Below, piece by piece: positions 7,850 to 16,131 of a stretch of 64,000 nucleotides of DNA. The stretch spans positions 1 to 64,000 of the forward strand of contig CAZKAB010000002.1 of assembly GCA_964550615.1 (NCBI GenBank), written 5' to 3'. Position 1 is the stretch's first letter, and every line of letters starts with the position of its first letter. The notes beneath the pieces were generated by a model, which had not been told where the DNA came from, ran no database searches, and saw only the letters and a program-made list of their open reading frames with translations. Source of the stretch: M55B144 sp964550615 (GTDB lineage Bacteria > Bipolaricaulota > Bipolaricaulia > UBA7950 > UBA9294). The position numbers and the translations under genes were made by a program.

Positions 7850-8667
7850 CCAAGAGAAAGACGTTGGTGAATGGTACTGCAATTGCGCTGACCATGCTCT
7901 TTGTTCCCTTTGCCGCGTTCGCCGGAGGGTTGGGCGTGAATCTGTCCATCTGCACGCTCGACCTCTCCGGCCCTTGGAGTCAGATTCCACAAGCGGCGAG
8001 TGACGCGCTCGATGCGCTGGGCATAAGCGCAACCGATGCCGACCAGGTGTTGCAGAACCTGAACACCAGTCTAGCAGACATTGCAGAAACTATTCCCATC
8101 GAACTCTTCCCGATTCCTCTTGTCGGCGGCTCGATCGAATTCGACCTTCCGTTTGTCGTTATTGATGGGCTGCGCATCTCGGGCGGCATATTCAACGATG
8201 CACTCCTTGCCGGGATCGGTTCCATGTTTGACGTTGCCATCCCGTATCCGATTGGGACCGACGTGGAATTTGACGCCGGCGGCGGGACTGTCGATCTCTC
8301 AGCCGAGCTCTATTTCTCGACGTTCAAGCTGACGACCGAAGTGTTGAAGCGGCTCGATCTGCTGGTTCTTGGGATTGAGTTCGGGGCCGGTGTCGATCTC
8401 GTTCAGGGGACGATAGATCCGGCTGTCGACGTGGACTTCCCCGGGCATGATGCGGAGGTGGATGCAGCCAAGGCGGCGCTTCACCTTGACGGCATTACCT
8501 GGAGCACATTCGCCGCGCACACCTTTGTACAATTGGAGATCGGTCCACCATTTCTGCGGCTAGTATTGCAGGGAGCTCTGATGCTGCCGCTCAGCGAAAG
8601 CTCAGGCTGGTGGACGATAAGAAGCGGTAGACTTTCCGGTAACATAGGGTTGGTGATCCGATTTTGA
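7846..8667 (+). CDS. Exported protein of unknown function
   Basis: The best start is TTG 7846, overlapping the upstream TGA, which gives a clean signal peptide (TKRKTLVNG, then a hydrophobic core ending AAFAGG). GTG 7825 and ATG 7834 are in-frame alternatives. The mature part (about 245 residues) is rich in alternating hydrophobic strands, glycine and aspartate, has one cysteine near its start, and ends in an aromatic terminal strand (LSGNIGLVIRF), like an outer-membrane beta-barrel or lipid-binding secreted protein. I do not recognise the family. It is translationally coupled to the acyl-CoA synthetase before it and to cytidine deaminase after it (overlap 8664-8667). Confidence 0.7.
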   Translation: MTKRKTLVNGTAIALTMLFVPFAAFAGGLGVNLSICTLDLSGPWSQIPQAASDALDALGISATDADQVLQNLNTSLADIAETIPIELFPIPLVGGSIEFDLPFVVIDGLRISGGIFNDALLAGIGSMFDVAIPYPIGTDVEFDAGGGTVDLSAELYFSTFKLTTEVLKRLDLLVLGIEFGAGVDLVQGTIDPAVDVDFPGHDAEVDAAKAALHLDGITWSTFAAHTFVQLEIGPPFLRLVLQGALMLPLSESSGWWTIRSGRLSGNIGLVIRF

Positions 8668-9044
8668 TCGATGACAAAGAGCTGCTGAAACGGGCGAATG
8701 AGGCGCGGAAGAACGCATACGTCCCGTATTCGGAATTCCCGGTGGGCGCTGCGCTCTTGTGCAGCGACGGTACGGTATACACTGGCGTCAATGTGGAGAA
8801 TGCCGTTAATGGGCTGTCGATCTGTGCCGAAAGAAACGCGATCTTCAAGGCGGTCTCGGAAGGTGCTCACGACTTCGTGAAGCTTGCGGTTACGTGTGAG
8901 GCGGACCATTGCCAGCCGTGCGGGGCGTGCCGACAAGTGATCTACGAACACGCCCCCGACATCGAGATCCTCATGGGGAATACGGAAGGCTGCTTCAAAC
9001 GAACGACGATCCGCGATCTCCTTCCGGAGGCGTTCTCGCTCTAG
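8664..9044 (+). CDS. cdd: Cytidine deaminase
   Basis: This 126-residue enzyme hydrolyses cytidine or deoxycytidine to uridine or deoxyuridine. The zinc site is complete: C54-A-E56 with the proton-shuttling glutamate, and the PCGAC motif with C86 and C89. The N-terminal YVPYSEFPVGAALL and NVENA segments are typical of the homotetrameric class. It starts with TTG overlapping the previous stop (TTGA); no in-frame ATG fits better. Convergent to it lies pyrimidine-nucleoside phosphorylase, which would use its product, so the two face each other across a 22-base space in a salvage cluster. Confidence 0.95.
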   Translation: MIDDKELLKRANEARKNAYVPYSEFPVGAALLCSDGTVYTGVNVENAVNGLSICAERNAIFKAVSEGAHDFVKLAVTCEADHCQPCGACRQVIYEHAPDIEILMGNTEGCFKRTTIRDLLPEAFSL

Positions 9045-9053
9045 CTGAAAGCG

Positions 9054-9081
9054 CGCGTGACTGCACTTATGCAGTCACGCG
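9054..9081. terminator. Strong hairpin between convergent cdd and pdp genes
   Basis: Arms CGCGTGACTGCA (9054-9065) and TGCAGTCACGCG (9070-9081) are perfectly complementary over 12 bp with a CTTA loop. The phosphorylase stop codon lies in the loop and its last codons form one arm. There is no long T run on either side, so it may act as a bidirectional terminator or mRNA 3'-end stabiliser. Confidence 0.7.
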
Positions 9082-10374
9082 TTCCAAGATCAGCTTGGGA
9101 GCGTCTGTCGGGCGATCGCCGATTGTGTAGGCTTCCTTGACCATGTCCTTTGCCTGCGCCAGATTGGCGTCGCCGTTGACGTGCAGTACGGCCAGCGGCT
9201 GTCCTTGTGCAACTCGGTCTCCCACTTTGCAGATGACTTCGATCCCGACCGCGGGATCGATCACGTCATCCTTAGTAAAGCGGCCGGCGCCAAGCAGGTT
9301 TGCCGCCCGTCCGATCGGCAACGCTTCGAGCCTGGCGATAACACCCGCCCGGTCTGCCGTAATTTCAACGCGCCGATTGGCAACGGGGAGCAATTCCTGG
9401 TTGTCGATAACGGACGGATCTCCATGCTGGTTCGAGATCATCTGCGCGAACTTCGCCAGCGCGGAGCCATCGTGCAGAAGACCTCGCAAGTACTCAACCG
9501 CTTTGCCGTGATCGGTTGCCTTGCCGGCGAAGAGGACGAGTTCGGCACCGAGGGCGCAGCACAGGTCTTCCAGATCACGCGGGCCTTGTCCGCGCAGCGT
9601 GTCGATCGCTTCTCTCACTTCCAGGGCGTTCCCGACCATCCGCCCCAACGGCTGCGACATGTCTGTGATCAGGGCCGATATCTTGCGGCCGAGATGTGCG
9701 CCGATCGCAACGAGTGACTGCGCCAGGCGACGCGAGTCCTCCAGTCGCTGCATGAATGCGCCTGATCCCGTCTTGACATCGATCACTATCCCTTGTGCGC
9801 CGCCGGCGATCTTCTTTGACATGATCGAAGATACGATTAGCGGCAGTGAATCAACGGTGGATGTAACGTCGCGCAGTTCGTATAGGAGACGGTCCGCCGG
9901 CACCATGTCCTCGGTGTGATCGGCGAGAGCGAGCCCGGATCGCTTGACCAGCTCAAGGAACTCCTCACGTGATAAGTCGGTGCGAAAGCCCGGTATGGAT
10001 TCCAGTTTGTCTATTGTTCCGCCTGTATGCCCCAGTGATCTGCCCGACAGCTTGGCCACGGTGAGCCCGGCGGCGCCAAGGAGCGGGATGAGGACGAGCG
10101 AGGTCGTATCGCCTACGCCTCCGGTCGAATGCTTGTCGACAGGGAATCCGGGCATCTGTGACAGGTCGAGCATCGCGCCCGAATGCGCCATAACATCCGT
10201 TAGAGTCGCCGTCTCTTCGTCATCCATATCCCTGAAATAAACGGCCATTAGTAGAGCCGACACCTGATAGTCGGGGATGCTACCATCCACATATCCCCGG
10301 ATTAAGTACTGGATCTCTTCCCGTGTGAGCTTCCCTCCATCGCGTTTCTTCCTGATAAGGTCGACTGTTTTCAT
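9067..10374 (-). CDS. pdp: Pyrimidine-nucleoside (thymidine) phosphorylase
   Basis: The 435-residue protein phosphorolyses uridine, thymidine or deoxyuridine to base plus (deoxy)ribose-1-phosphate. The family signature KLSGRSLGHTGGTIDKLESIPGF is at about residues 107-130, and the phosphate-binding DKHSTGGVGDTTSL at about 79-93. DVKTGSGAFM sits near 200 and the C-terminal pyrimidine-phosphorylase domain from about 340. No AMP-phosphorylase N-terminal extension is present. The ATG follows a -10 box by nine bases with no ribosome binding site, so the mRNA appears leaderless. It is divergent from the BtpA-family gene and convergent with cdd. Confidence 0.94.
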   Translation of the reverse strand: MKTVDLIRKKRDGGKLTREEIQYLIRGYVDGSIPDYQVSALLMAVYFRDMDDEETATLTDVMAHSGAMLDLSQMPGFPVDKHSTGGVGDTTSLVLIPLLGAAGLTVAKLSGRSLGHTGGTIDKLESIPGFRTDLSREEFLELVKRSGLALADHTEDMVPADRLLYELRDVTSTVDSLPLIVSSIMSKKIAGGAQGIVIDVKTGSGAFMQRLEDSRRLAQSLVAIGAHLGRKISALITDMSQPLGRMVGNALEVREAIDTLRGQGPRDLEDLCCALGAELVLFAGKATDHGKAVEYLRGLLHDGSALAKFAQMISNQHGDPSVIDNQELLPVANRRVEITADRAGVIARLEALPIGRAANLLGAGRFTKDDVIDPAVGIEVICKVGDRVAQGQPLAVLHVNGDANLAQAKDMVKEAYTIGDRPTDAPKLILERVTA

Positions 10375-10383
10375 AATTCAGAG

Positions 10384-10413
10384 ATTCTAGAGCGCATCTA
10401 CCGTTGTGTCCAA
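10384..10413 (-). promoter_or_regulatory. Leaderless promoter of pdp
   Basis: On the minus strand TTGGAC (10413-10408) and TAGAAT (10389-10384) are separated by 18 bases. The ATG at 10374 begins nine bases after the -10 box, so transcription would start at or within a few bases of the start codon. No Shine-Dalgarno sequence intervenes. Confidence 0.65.
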
Positions 10414-10425
10414 CCCGGAAGCCCC

Positions 10426-10455
10426 TTGCCCTTCTACACTGGAAGAATGTATAGT
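10426..10455 (+). promoter_or_regulatory. Leaderless promoter of the BtpA-family gene
   Basis: TTGCCC (10426-10431) and TATAGT (10450-10455) are separated by 18 bases. The ATG at 10464 lies eight bases beyond the -10 box and has no ribosome binding site. Confidence 0.7.
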
Positions 10456-10463
10456 CTGGCGCT

Positions 10464-11249
10464 ATGAAACCGTTCTTATGTGAAAAGCCGTTAATTGGAA
10501 TGATCCATCTGTCTCCGCTTCCGGGAAGCTACGGCCATATCGATGGCAGTCTCGATGAAGTCGTGAAGAGAGCACTGTCCGATCTCGACGTGCTCCAAGA
10601 AGGAGGGGTAGATGCCGCCATTGTGGAGAACTTCGGTGATGCCCCGTTCGCCAAACTGGCCCCCACGGAAACCGTGGCGATGATGACCGTGATTGTGCAC
10701 GAGATCGTGCGATCGGCGCAGATCCCGATTGGGGTCAATGTGTTGAGAAATGATGGCGTCGCAGCCGTATCCATTGCCGCGGCCACCGGCGCGGCGTTTG
10801 TGCGGGTCAACGTGTTTTGCGGTGTCGCATTTACCGACCAAGGCATCATTGAAGGACAGGCGCGTGAAATACTGGATCTGAGGAAGAGATTAGATTGTGA
10901 CGTGAAGGTGCTTGCCGATGTGCATGTGAAGCACGCCGCCCATCTGACTACGATTGAAGAAGCGGCGCTGGACGCCGAACGGAACCATCCGGATGTGCTG
11001 ATCATCTCCGGGATTGGTACGGGTAAGCGGACGCCACCGGAAAACCTGCAAAAGGTGAAGCAGATGACGACTCTCCCCGTCTTTGTCGGAAGCGGAGTGC
11101 GAATTGACAATGTCAACACATACCATGCCGCCGACGGTTTCATTGTGGGGACGATTCTGAAAGAAGGCGGCAAGATCGATTCCCCGATCGACGTGGAGCA
11201 GGTGCATGCACTTGCCGAGGCGGTTTCGCGATTGCGCGAGGGAGAATGA
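10464..11249 (+). CDS. BtpA/SgcQ-family TIM-barrel protein
   Basis: This 261-residue protein matches the BtpA family: IGMIHLSPLPGS at the N-terminus, a GGVDAAIVENFGDAPF segment near residue 45, IPIGVNVLRNDGVAA near 93, and VFVGSGV/DGFIVGTILK phosphate-loop-like segments near the C-terminus. BtpA is named for photosystem I biogenesis in cyanobacteria. Homologues in non-photosynthetic bacteria and archaea are predicted aldolase- or phosphoribose-handling enzymes of unproved function. Here it overlaps a PfkB kinase by four bases and sits beside nucleoside phosphorylase, so a role in (deoxy)ribose-phosphate or nucleoside metabolism is a reasonable inference. The family call is firm. Confidence 0.85.
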   Translation: MKPFLCEKPLIGMIHLSPLPGSYGHIDGSLDEVVKRALSDLDVLQEGGVDAAIVENFGDAPFAKLAPTETVAMMTVIVHEIVRSAQIPIGVNVLRNDGVAAVSIAAATGAAFVRVNVFCGVAFTDQGIIEGQAREILDLRKRLDCDVKVLADVHVKHAAHLTTIEEAALDAERNHPDVLIISGIGTGKRTPPENLQKVKQMTTLPVFVGSGVRIDNVNTYHAADGFIVGTILKEGGKIDSPIDVEQVHALAEAVSRLREGE

Positions 11250-12118
11250 GCCGCATTGTCGTTCTTGGTGACATAAACCTCGATGTGTTGGCGCGTGTCC
11301 CGGGGGCTCTTCCGACCGAAGGCGAAGTCAGGACGGAGATAGGTGTTGAAGCGGGCGGCTCCGCCGCCAACTTCGCCCGATGTGCCGCCGGCATGGGTGC
11401 GAGCGTTGAGTTTGTTGGCTGCATTGGGGATGACGTCACCGGGGCCATCCTCGCCGAGTCATTGCGTAGCAGTGGCGTGACGCCGCACTTGCAGCAAGTC
11501 ACCGGCAACAGCGGAACGGTTGTGTCTCTTGCTCGCCCTGACGGACGCATGTTCCTCTGCTCGCGTGGGGCGAACGACGGTCTTTCTCCCGCATGGCTGA
11601 AGGATGAATGGTTCACAGACGCCGACCACTTGCATCTCTCAGGATATGCGTTTCTCAGTCCTCGCCAGAGACAAGTGGCGATGCGTGCGCTCGCACTTGC
11701 CCGCATGCAGGGCCTGACGATCTCCATCGATCCGCCGCCGGCGAACCTCATTGCGTCGCTCGGGCCCAAGGTCTTTCTTGACATGATCGGCGATGTGGAT
11801 GTCCTGTTTCCCAACCTCGTCGAGGGACAGGAACTCACCGGAGAGACTCCGGATGAGAAGATCGTTGAAGTGCTTTCTGCGCGATTCGCTTGCGGCGTCC
11901 TCACGCTGGGCGAAAACGGTTCTCTCGCTTGGCGGGGGGATAAACGTATCAGGCACAGTGTAACGGGGATCGAGGACGTCGATCCGACAGGGGCAGGTGA
12001 TGCTTTTGCTGCCGCATTTGTTGTCACTTATCTTGATAGCGGCGACCTTGACTTGGCCGGCCAACGGGGGACCGCCGCCGCCGCGACGATGCTAAGAGAA
12101 AGGGCTGGAAAGAACTAG
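11246..12118 (+). CDS. PfkB-family carbohydrate/nucleoside kinase
   Basis: This 290-residue ribokinase-fold enzyme shows the N-terminal GDINLDVLARV strand and the EAGGSAANFARCAAGMG di-glycine substrate region at about residues 36-53. The C-terminal PfkB signature DVDPTGAGDAFAAAFV at about 247-262 carries the catalytic Asp in GAGD. The substrate cannot be decided; ribokinase, nucleoside kinase, pseudouridine kinase and ribose-1-phosphate kinase all share this scaffold. Its ATG overlaps the BtpA-family stop (ATGA), so the two products are probably made together. It converges on the next gene with overlapping stop codons (CTAG, 12115-12118). Confidence 0.9.
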   Translation: MSRIVVLGDINLDVLARVPGALPTEGEVRTEIGVEAGGSAANFARCAAGMGASVEFVGCIGDDVTGAILAESLRSSGVTPHLQQVTGNSGTVVSLARPDGRMFLCSRGANDGLSPAWLKDEWFTDADHLHLSGYAFLSPRQRQVAMRALALARMQGLTISIDPPPANLIASLGPKVFLDMIGDVDVLFPNLVEGQELTGETPDEKIVEVLSARFACGVLTLGENGSLAWRGDKRIRHSVTGIEDVDPTGAGDAFAAAFVVTYLDSGDLDLAGQRGTAAAATMLRERAGKN

Positions 12119-13302
12119 CTTGTTTCCTCCGCGTCGCCTGCGCCGACGATCGTTCTAACGACTTCGAGCAGCTTCTCCCGGTTCGTTTCTTCGGCGAGGA
12201 GGAACCAGTTCACGCCGTCATTCTCCCAGCCGATTTCGATGATCGAGCGACGCGCGGATTCGGGAATCTCGTCTGCGACAAGCTTGTCGCGGTCGACCAC
12301 GTGGGCCTTTGTCTCTCCTATTGTAACTTCCTCTCCGTTTTCGGCGAGGAACGCACGCCTCCGGTTCATGTTAGGAGACAGATAGTTTCCCGCTCGAAGC
12401 GACAAGGATTGAGACAGTCCGTCCGCCGCATCCTGTTCTTCCTTCTGGACAAACACGAGCGTTGCATAGGCGCGGTCTGCGGCCTCGTTCACTGTGATCG
12501 TTCCTTTCCCGCTATACAGCTTGTATCCGTGCGCTTCGAGCGCGCCAAGAGGGATCGAAAACGGCAGCCGGGCATCAAGATCCGCGATATTCACGGTCTC
12601 TTCTCGGAAGACGCGCGTCTCCGGAGGAGGCGTGAATGAGAACACGTCCTCTTTGGGAACGGTGAGAAGGATGTCTCTGTACTCGATGGTTACCGGCGTC
12701 GATGGACCGGCGATATAGAACAGGAGGGAACGTCGCGACGGATACAGGACGATTCGGAGAGGAAGTGATGTCTGTTCGTCAATCGAAACGATCGCTCGCG
12801 TTATCGGAAACCGCTCCTCTTTCAGAAGCGTCGATCGCTCTTCCTCTTTCGGCTTCAACCCAATGCGGCGCGCTTTTCTGCCGTGTACTTCTTCTGTCCC
12901 TTCTTCGCGCAGCAGAAAGTCGTGCGTAAGGCTACGCATGAAGTCTAGCGCGGCGATTCCATCCGGCATGCGCAACGGAGAATATAGACGCCGTCCGTTC
13001 CTGCAAATCGCAACGTTTCGCTTCGCGTTGTACAGCCACGTTTGGCGCCCGTCACACGTGATTTGCAGCTCAAGCAATTCCTGAGGAGTAAATTCAGATG
13101 CGCCGGCATAACGTTCTTCGAAATCGGAAAGCGGGTCGTCGTATTTGCGGTATTCCACTGTTACCATGCCCGTGCGACGATAGCGTACCCGTCCTTCGGC
13201 GTGAATTGCTCCCGCAGAGATCGTTTCAGTCGCCTGGAACCCGTCCAGATTCCTACAAACCTCCATCGCGTCGCGTGCGACATCCAGAACCAAGCGTTCC
13301 AT
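12115..13302 (-). CDS. LolA/RseB-like protein with a C-terminal DUF4367-like region
   Basis: The first 240 residues have the pattern of LolA/MucB-RseB outer-membrane lipoprotein carrier folds: repeated beta strands, GRVRYRRTGMVTVEYRKY, DGRQTWLYNAKRNVAIC, and FSFTPPPETRVF at the end. The last 130 residues (AHGYKLYSGKGTITVNE..., NWFLLAEETNREKLLEVVRTI) resemble the DUF4367/anti-sigma sensor end found on such proteins. The start is set at ATG 13302 because GAGGTG (13314-13309) is six bases upstream; a TTG at 13341 would extend it without a binding site. Unusually, no signal peptide or membrane anchor precedes the domain. Function is unknown. Confidence 0.65.
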   Translation of the reverse strand: MERLVLDVARDAMEVCRNLDGFQATETISAGAIHAEGRVRYRRTGMVTVEYRKYDDPLSDFEERYAGASEFTPQELLELQITCDGRQTWLYNAKRNVAICRNGRRLYSPLRMPDGIAALDFMRSLTHDFLLREEGTEEVHGRKARRIGLKPKEEERSTLLKEERFPITRAIVSIDEQTSLPLRIVLYPSRRSLLFYIAGPSTPVTIEYRDILLTVPKEDVFSFTPPPETRVFREETVNIADLDARLPFSIPLGALEAHGYKLYSGKGTITVNEAADRAYATLVFVQKEEQDAADGLSQSLSLRAGNYLSPNMNRRRAFLAENGEEVTIGETKAHVVDRDKLVADEIPESARRSIIEIGWENDGVNWFLLAEETNREKLLEVVRTIVGAGDAEETS

Positions 13303-13404
13303 CATCTTCACCTCACCTATCCATTGACCGATGCGTACCAAAAGATTGTAAAGAAAGAAACGTTGTCCGCCACTGACGCTGAAGAGAGTACCGGCATACT
13401 CGCC

Positions 13405-13433
13405 TTGACAGCGAATGACCGAAGGGATATATT
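13405..13433 (+). promoter_or_regulatory. Near-consensus promoter of the feoA-fur-feoB operon
   Basis: TTGACA (13405-13410, perfect -35) and TATATT (13428-13433, five of six) are separated by the ideal 17 bases. The predicted start site near 13440 falls inside the palindrome that follows. Confidence 0.85.
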
Positions 13434-13459
13434 GTTATTGCAAATTAATTGCAATAACA
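13433..13459. promoter_or_regulatory. 27-bp palindromic operator, probable Fur-family site
   Basis: Arms TGTTATTGCAA (13433-13443) and TTGCAATAACA (13449-13459) are perfectly complementary around ATTAA. The site starts in the -10 box and covers the predicted transcription start, a classic repressor position. The operon encodes its own Fur-family protein, making iron-dependent autoregulation the simplest reading. Confidence 0.8.
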
Positions 13460-13476
13460 GCCGAGGCAGGGAATTT

Positions 13477-13701
13477 ATGACTCTTGATCAACTGAGCATA
13501 GGGAAGTCGGCGCGCGTACTTGAAGTGACAGGTGGACCAGGATTGCATCGCAACCTGTCTCAGATGGGGATTCATAGCGGAGATATGATAAAAATCTCCG
13601 GTGCAAGCGCGTTTCGGGGTCCGATCCTCGTTGAAATTCACGGCAGTCGAATCGCGTTGGGGCGCGGTGTAGCACGCCGCATTCTGATTGAACCAATGTA
13701 G
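13477..13701 (+). CDS. feoA: Ferrous iron transport protein FeoA
   Basis: The 74-residue SH3-like protein has the FeoA pattern: TLDQLSIGKSARVLEV, LHRNLSQMGIHSGDMIKI, GPILVEIHGSRIALGRGVARRILIE. FeoA is a small cytosolic partner that supports the FeoB permease. The ATG follows a GGCAGGGA site; longer upstream extensions have no support because the promoter and operator lie there. It leads an operon with a Fur-family regulator and feoB. Confidence 0.93.
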   Translation: MTLDQLSIGKSARVLEVTGGPGLHRNLSQMGIHSGDMIKISGASAFRGPILVEIHGSRIALGRGVARRILIEPM

Positions 13702-13722
13702 AGTCACACCGCTGGAGAACGG

Positions 13723-14163
13723 ATGGACATTGCACAAGCGATGAGCGTGCTGCGAAAGGCAGGGAAGCGAGTGACCGCCGAACGGCGGCTTCTGCTGCAG
13801 CTCATTGCGCACAACGCACACCTTGATGCCGGCGAACTCTATGACCTTGCCAAGAAGGAAGATCCCCGCATCAACCTTTCAACCGTGTACCGAACGGTGA
13901 AGCTCTTCGCTGAACTAGGACTCATCGAAGCAAGCAACCTTGGGCACGGGCACGAACACTACGAGGTGCGCCTGAGGAACCACTATCACTGCGTGTGTCT
14001 TATCTGCGGGCGGGTGTTTGAAATCCCCCCGCTTGTGTCCCCCAATTCGCTTGTCGTACCAGCAGGCTTCGAACTTGTCGGGGCGAAGGTGGAGCTATTC
14101 GGCTACTGCCGCGAATGCTGCCGCGACAAGGGCCGCACGACCGCTTCTGACGGAGCAGACTGA
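13723..14163 (+). CDS. Fur-family metal-dependent repressor
   Basis: The 146-residue protein has the Fur winged helix (VTAERRLLLQLIAHNAHLDAGELY, INLSTVYRTVKLFAELGLI) followed by the dimerisation/metal domain. The His-rich GHGHEHYEVRLRNHYHC stretch supplies regulatory-metal ligands, and two CxxC pairs (CLIC and CREC) form the structural zinc site. Position between feoA and feoB and the operator over the promoter point to an iron sensor, although PerR or Zur activity is not excluded by sequence alone. A GGAGAACGG site precedes the ATG. The feoB start follows its stop by one base. Confidence 0.9.
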   Translation: MDIAQAMSVLRKAGKRVTAERRLLLQLIAHNAHLDAGELYDLAKKEDPRINLSTVYRTVKLFAELGLIEASNLGHGHEHYEVRLRNHYHCVCLICGRVFEIPPLVSPNSLVVPAGFELVGAKVELFGYCRECCRDKGRTTASDGAD

Positions 14164-14164
14164 A

Positions 14165-16102
14165 GTGCCGGCGAGTTCAGTGATTCGTATTGCCCTTGTC
14201 GGACAGCCCAACTGTGGCAAGAGCACGATTTTCAACCATATCGTCGGCTACAAGGCCAACACCTCCAACCTGCCGGGAACAACGGTGGAGTACATGAAGA
14301 GCGAGGCGATGATCAACGGCAGGCGGGTAGAGGTAGTCGATCTTCCCGGCACATACTCGCTTACCTCGATCGATCAGGCAGAGGCGGAGACACGCGGATT
14401 TCTGATCGACGGAAAGATCGATGCTGTGTTGAATGTAGTCGATGCCTCGCTTCTCAGCCGCGGACTAGAGCTCACACTCCAGCTTGTGGAAATGGGAATC
14501 CCGATCGTGCTGTGCCTGAACATGGAGGATGAGGCACGGCGTAAGGGGTTGACGATCGATCCCGACGCCCTCTCGCTGCAACTTGGTATTCCCGTCATCA
14601 AGACGATTGCCGTTCGTGGGCGCGGTGTGAGGGAAGCGGCGTTGCTCGCTGTCGACGCTGCGCGGGCCAAGCCACAGGTGGCGCCTCCGAGGTATAGCGC
14701 CGATGTGGAAACCGCCGTTTATGGCCTGGCCGAGCGGATCAGCCGACTCCTTCCCACCGGAACGACCCTTCCGGCACGGTTGCTGGCGGTGAAGCTTCTG
14801 GAGGGGGATCCGTTCTTTATCGAACGCTCAAAGCGTGAAGGTTTGGGCGATCTGGAAGAAGTCGAAAAACAGAGGCGCGTGCTCGGCCGGTCGCGCGGAC
14901 GCAGTGTCGAGGAGGTCTTTTCCGCCGAGCGCCACCACTTGGCGATGAACATATTCGAGGCCGTGACCAAGGTTGGATCGCCGACAATCGGACTGCGTGA
15001 TCACATAGATGCTCTCCTCATGCATCCAGTCCTTGGCTACGTCTTCTTTGCTGCGATCATGTATGGGTTCTTCTTTGTCGTGTTCAAAGTGGGGGCACTC
15101 GTCGAAGCGCCGATTATGGGCCTGTTCGATCGATCGGTGGCTGCGCTCGCTACGGTGATCGATCCCCAAGGATTGGGTTTCTTCCTCCTTAGGGGGCTCA
15201 TCCAAGGAGTGGCCGGTGCGGTTGGCATAGTTCTTCCGTATTTGGTTCCATTCCTGGCCGGACTTGCTGTGCTTGAGGACGTAGGATATCTGCCCCGCGC
15301 CGGTTATCTGATGGACGTGTTCATGCACAAGATAGGCCTGCACGGTAAGTCGGTGATTCCGCTGATCTTGGGGTATGGATGTAGCGTTCCCGCAGTGATG
15401 GCGACACGGATTCTCGATTCACCCCGTGACCGGTTCATCACGGCGATGCTTTCGGTGATGGTTCCTTGTGTTGCGCGCACAACGGTTATCTTCGGCCTTA
15501 TCGGGTACTTCCTCGGTCCAACACTTGCGTTTCTCCTGTACATCATCGACATCTTTGTCGTTGCCATCGCGGGAAAAGTGATGACCAAGATCTTCCCCCG
15601 CGTTACACCCGGACTGATTCTAGAGATTCCATCATACAAAGTTCCATCTGCCCGCGTTATAGCTTCGAATGTGTGGCTGCGCGCGCGTGACTTTGTTGTT
15701 CTTGCTTGGCCTCTTCTCATTGGTGGAAGTATCTTATTGAGCATATTTGAATACACTCATATCAGTTATTACTTGAACCTTGGATTCTTGCCCATCACAT
15801 GGGCCCTAGGGCTTCCCATGAGTGTTGGAGTGACGCTCATCTTTGGCGTGTTTCGCAAGGAGCTGACGCTGATCATGCTTTTCCAGGCGCTGGGCACAAC
15901 GCAAGTGGCCTCCATCCTCTCCGCGGGGCAGATGATGACATTCGCCCTGTTCGTGCTCTTCTACATTCCGTGTGTGGCAACGATTGCCGTGTTGACGAGG
16001 GAACTTGGTCGTGTGCGAACAGTCGCAATCCTCGGGTTGACAACGGCGACCGCCCTCGTGGTCGCACTGGTAGCGCGCGGGATAGCGAGTATAATCGCGT
16101 GA
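14165..16102 (+). CDS. feoB: Ferrous iron permease FeoB
   Basis: The 645-residue inner-membrane protein has an N-terminal G domain with G1 GQPNCGKST, the LPGTTVE switch I/G2 segment, G3 DLPGTYSL and a G4-like LNMEDE. A helical spacer follows and then the permease with the characteristic GYGCSVPAVMATRIL (cysteine gate) and a second VFRKELTLIML/IPCVATIAVL half. It imports Fe2+ under low-oxygen conditions. The reading frame is open further upstream, but GTG 14165 with GGAG at 14152-14155 and the conserved start of the G domain define the gene. The length is near the lower end of the family; no FeoC is visible. Confidence 0.95.
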   Translation: MPASSVIRIALVGQPNCGKSTIFNHIVGYKANTSNLPGTTVEYMKSEAMINGRRVEVVDLPGTYSLTSIDQAEAETRGFLIDGKIDAVLNVVDASLLSRGLELTLQLVEMGIPIVLCLNMEDEARRKGLTIDPDALSLQLGIPVIKTIAVRGRGVREAALLAVDAARAKPQVAPPRYSADVETAVYGLAERISRLLPTGTTLPARLLAVKLLEGDPFFIERSKREGLGDLEEVEKQRRVLGRSRGRSVEEVFSAERHHLAMNIFEAVTKVGSPTIGLRDHIDALLMHPVLGYVFFAAIMYGFFFVVFKVGALVEAPIMGLFDRSVAALATVIDPQGLGFFLLRGLIQGVAGAVGIVLPYLVPFLAGLAVLEDVGYLPRAGYLMDVFMHKIGLHGKSVIPLILGYGCSVPAVMATRILDSPRDRFITAMLSVMVPCVARTTVIFGLIGYFLGPTLAFLLYIIDIFVVAIAGKVMTKIFPRVTPGLILEIPSYKVPSARVIASNVWLRARDFVVLAWPLLIGGSILLSIFEYTHISYYLNLGFLPITWALGLPMSVGVTLIFGVFRKELTLIMLFQALGTTQVASILSAGQMMTFALFVLFYIPCVATIAVLTRELGRVRTVAILGLTTATALVVALVARGIASIIA

Positions 16103-16131
16103 AATCCAACTCACAGATGGGAGACTTAAGA

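Noticed and set aside
16090..16095. Perfect TATAAT at the end of feoB as a promoter for the AhpD-like gene
   Set aside because: No acceptable -35 box 15-19 bases upstream and no extended -10; read-through from feoB is enough to explain expression.
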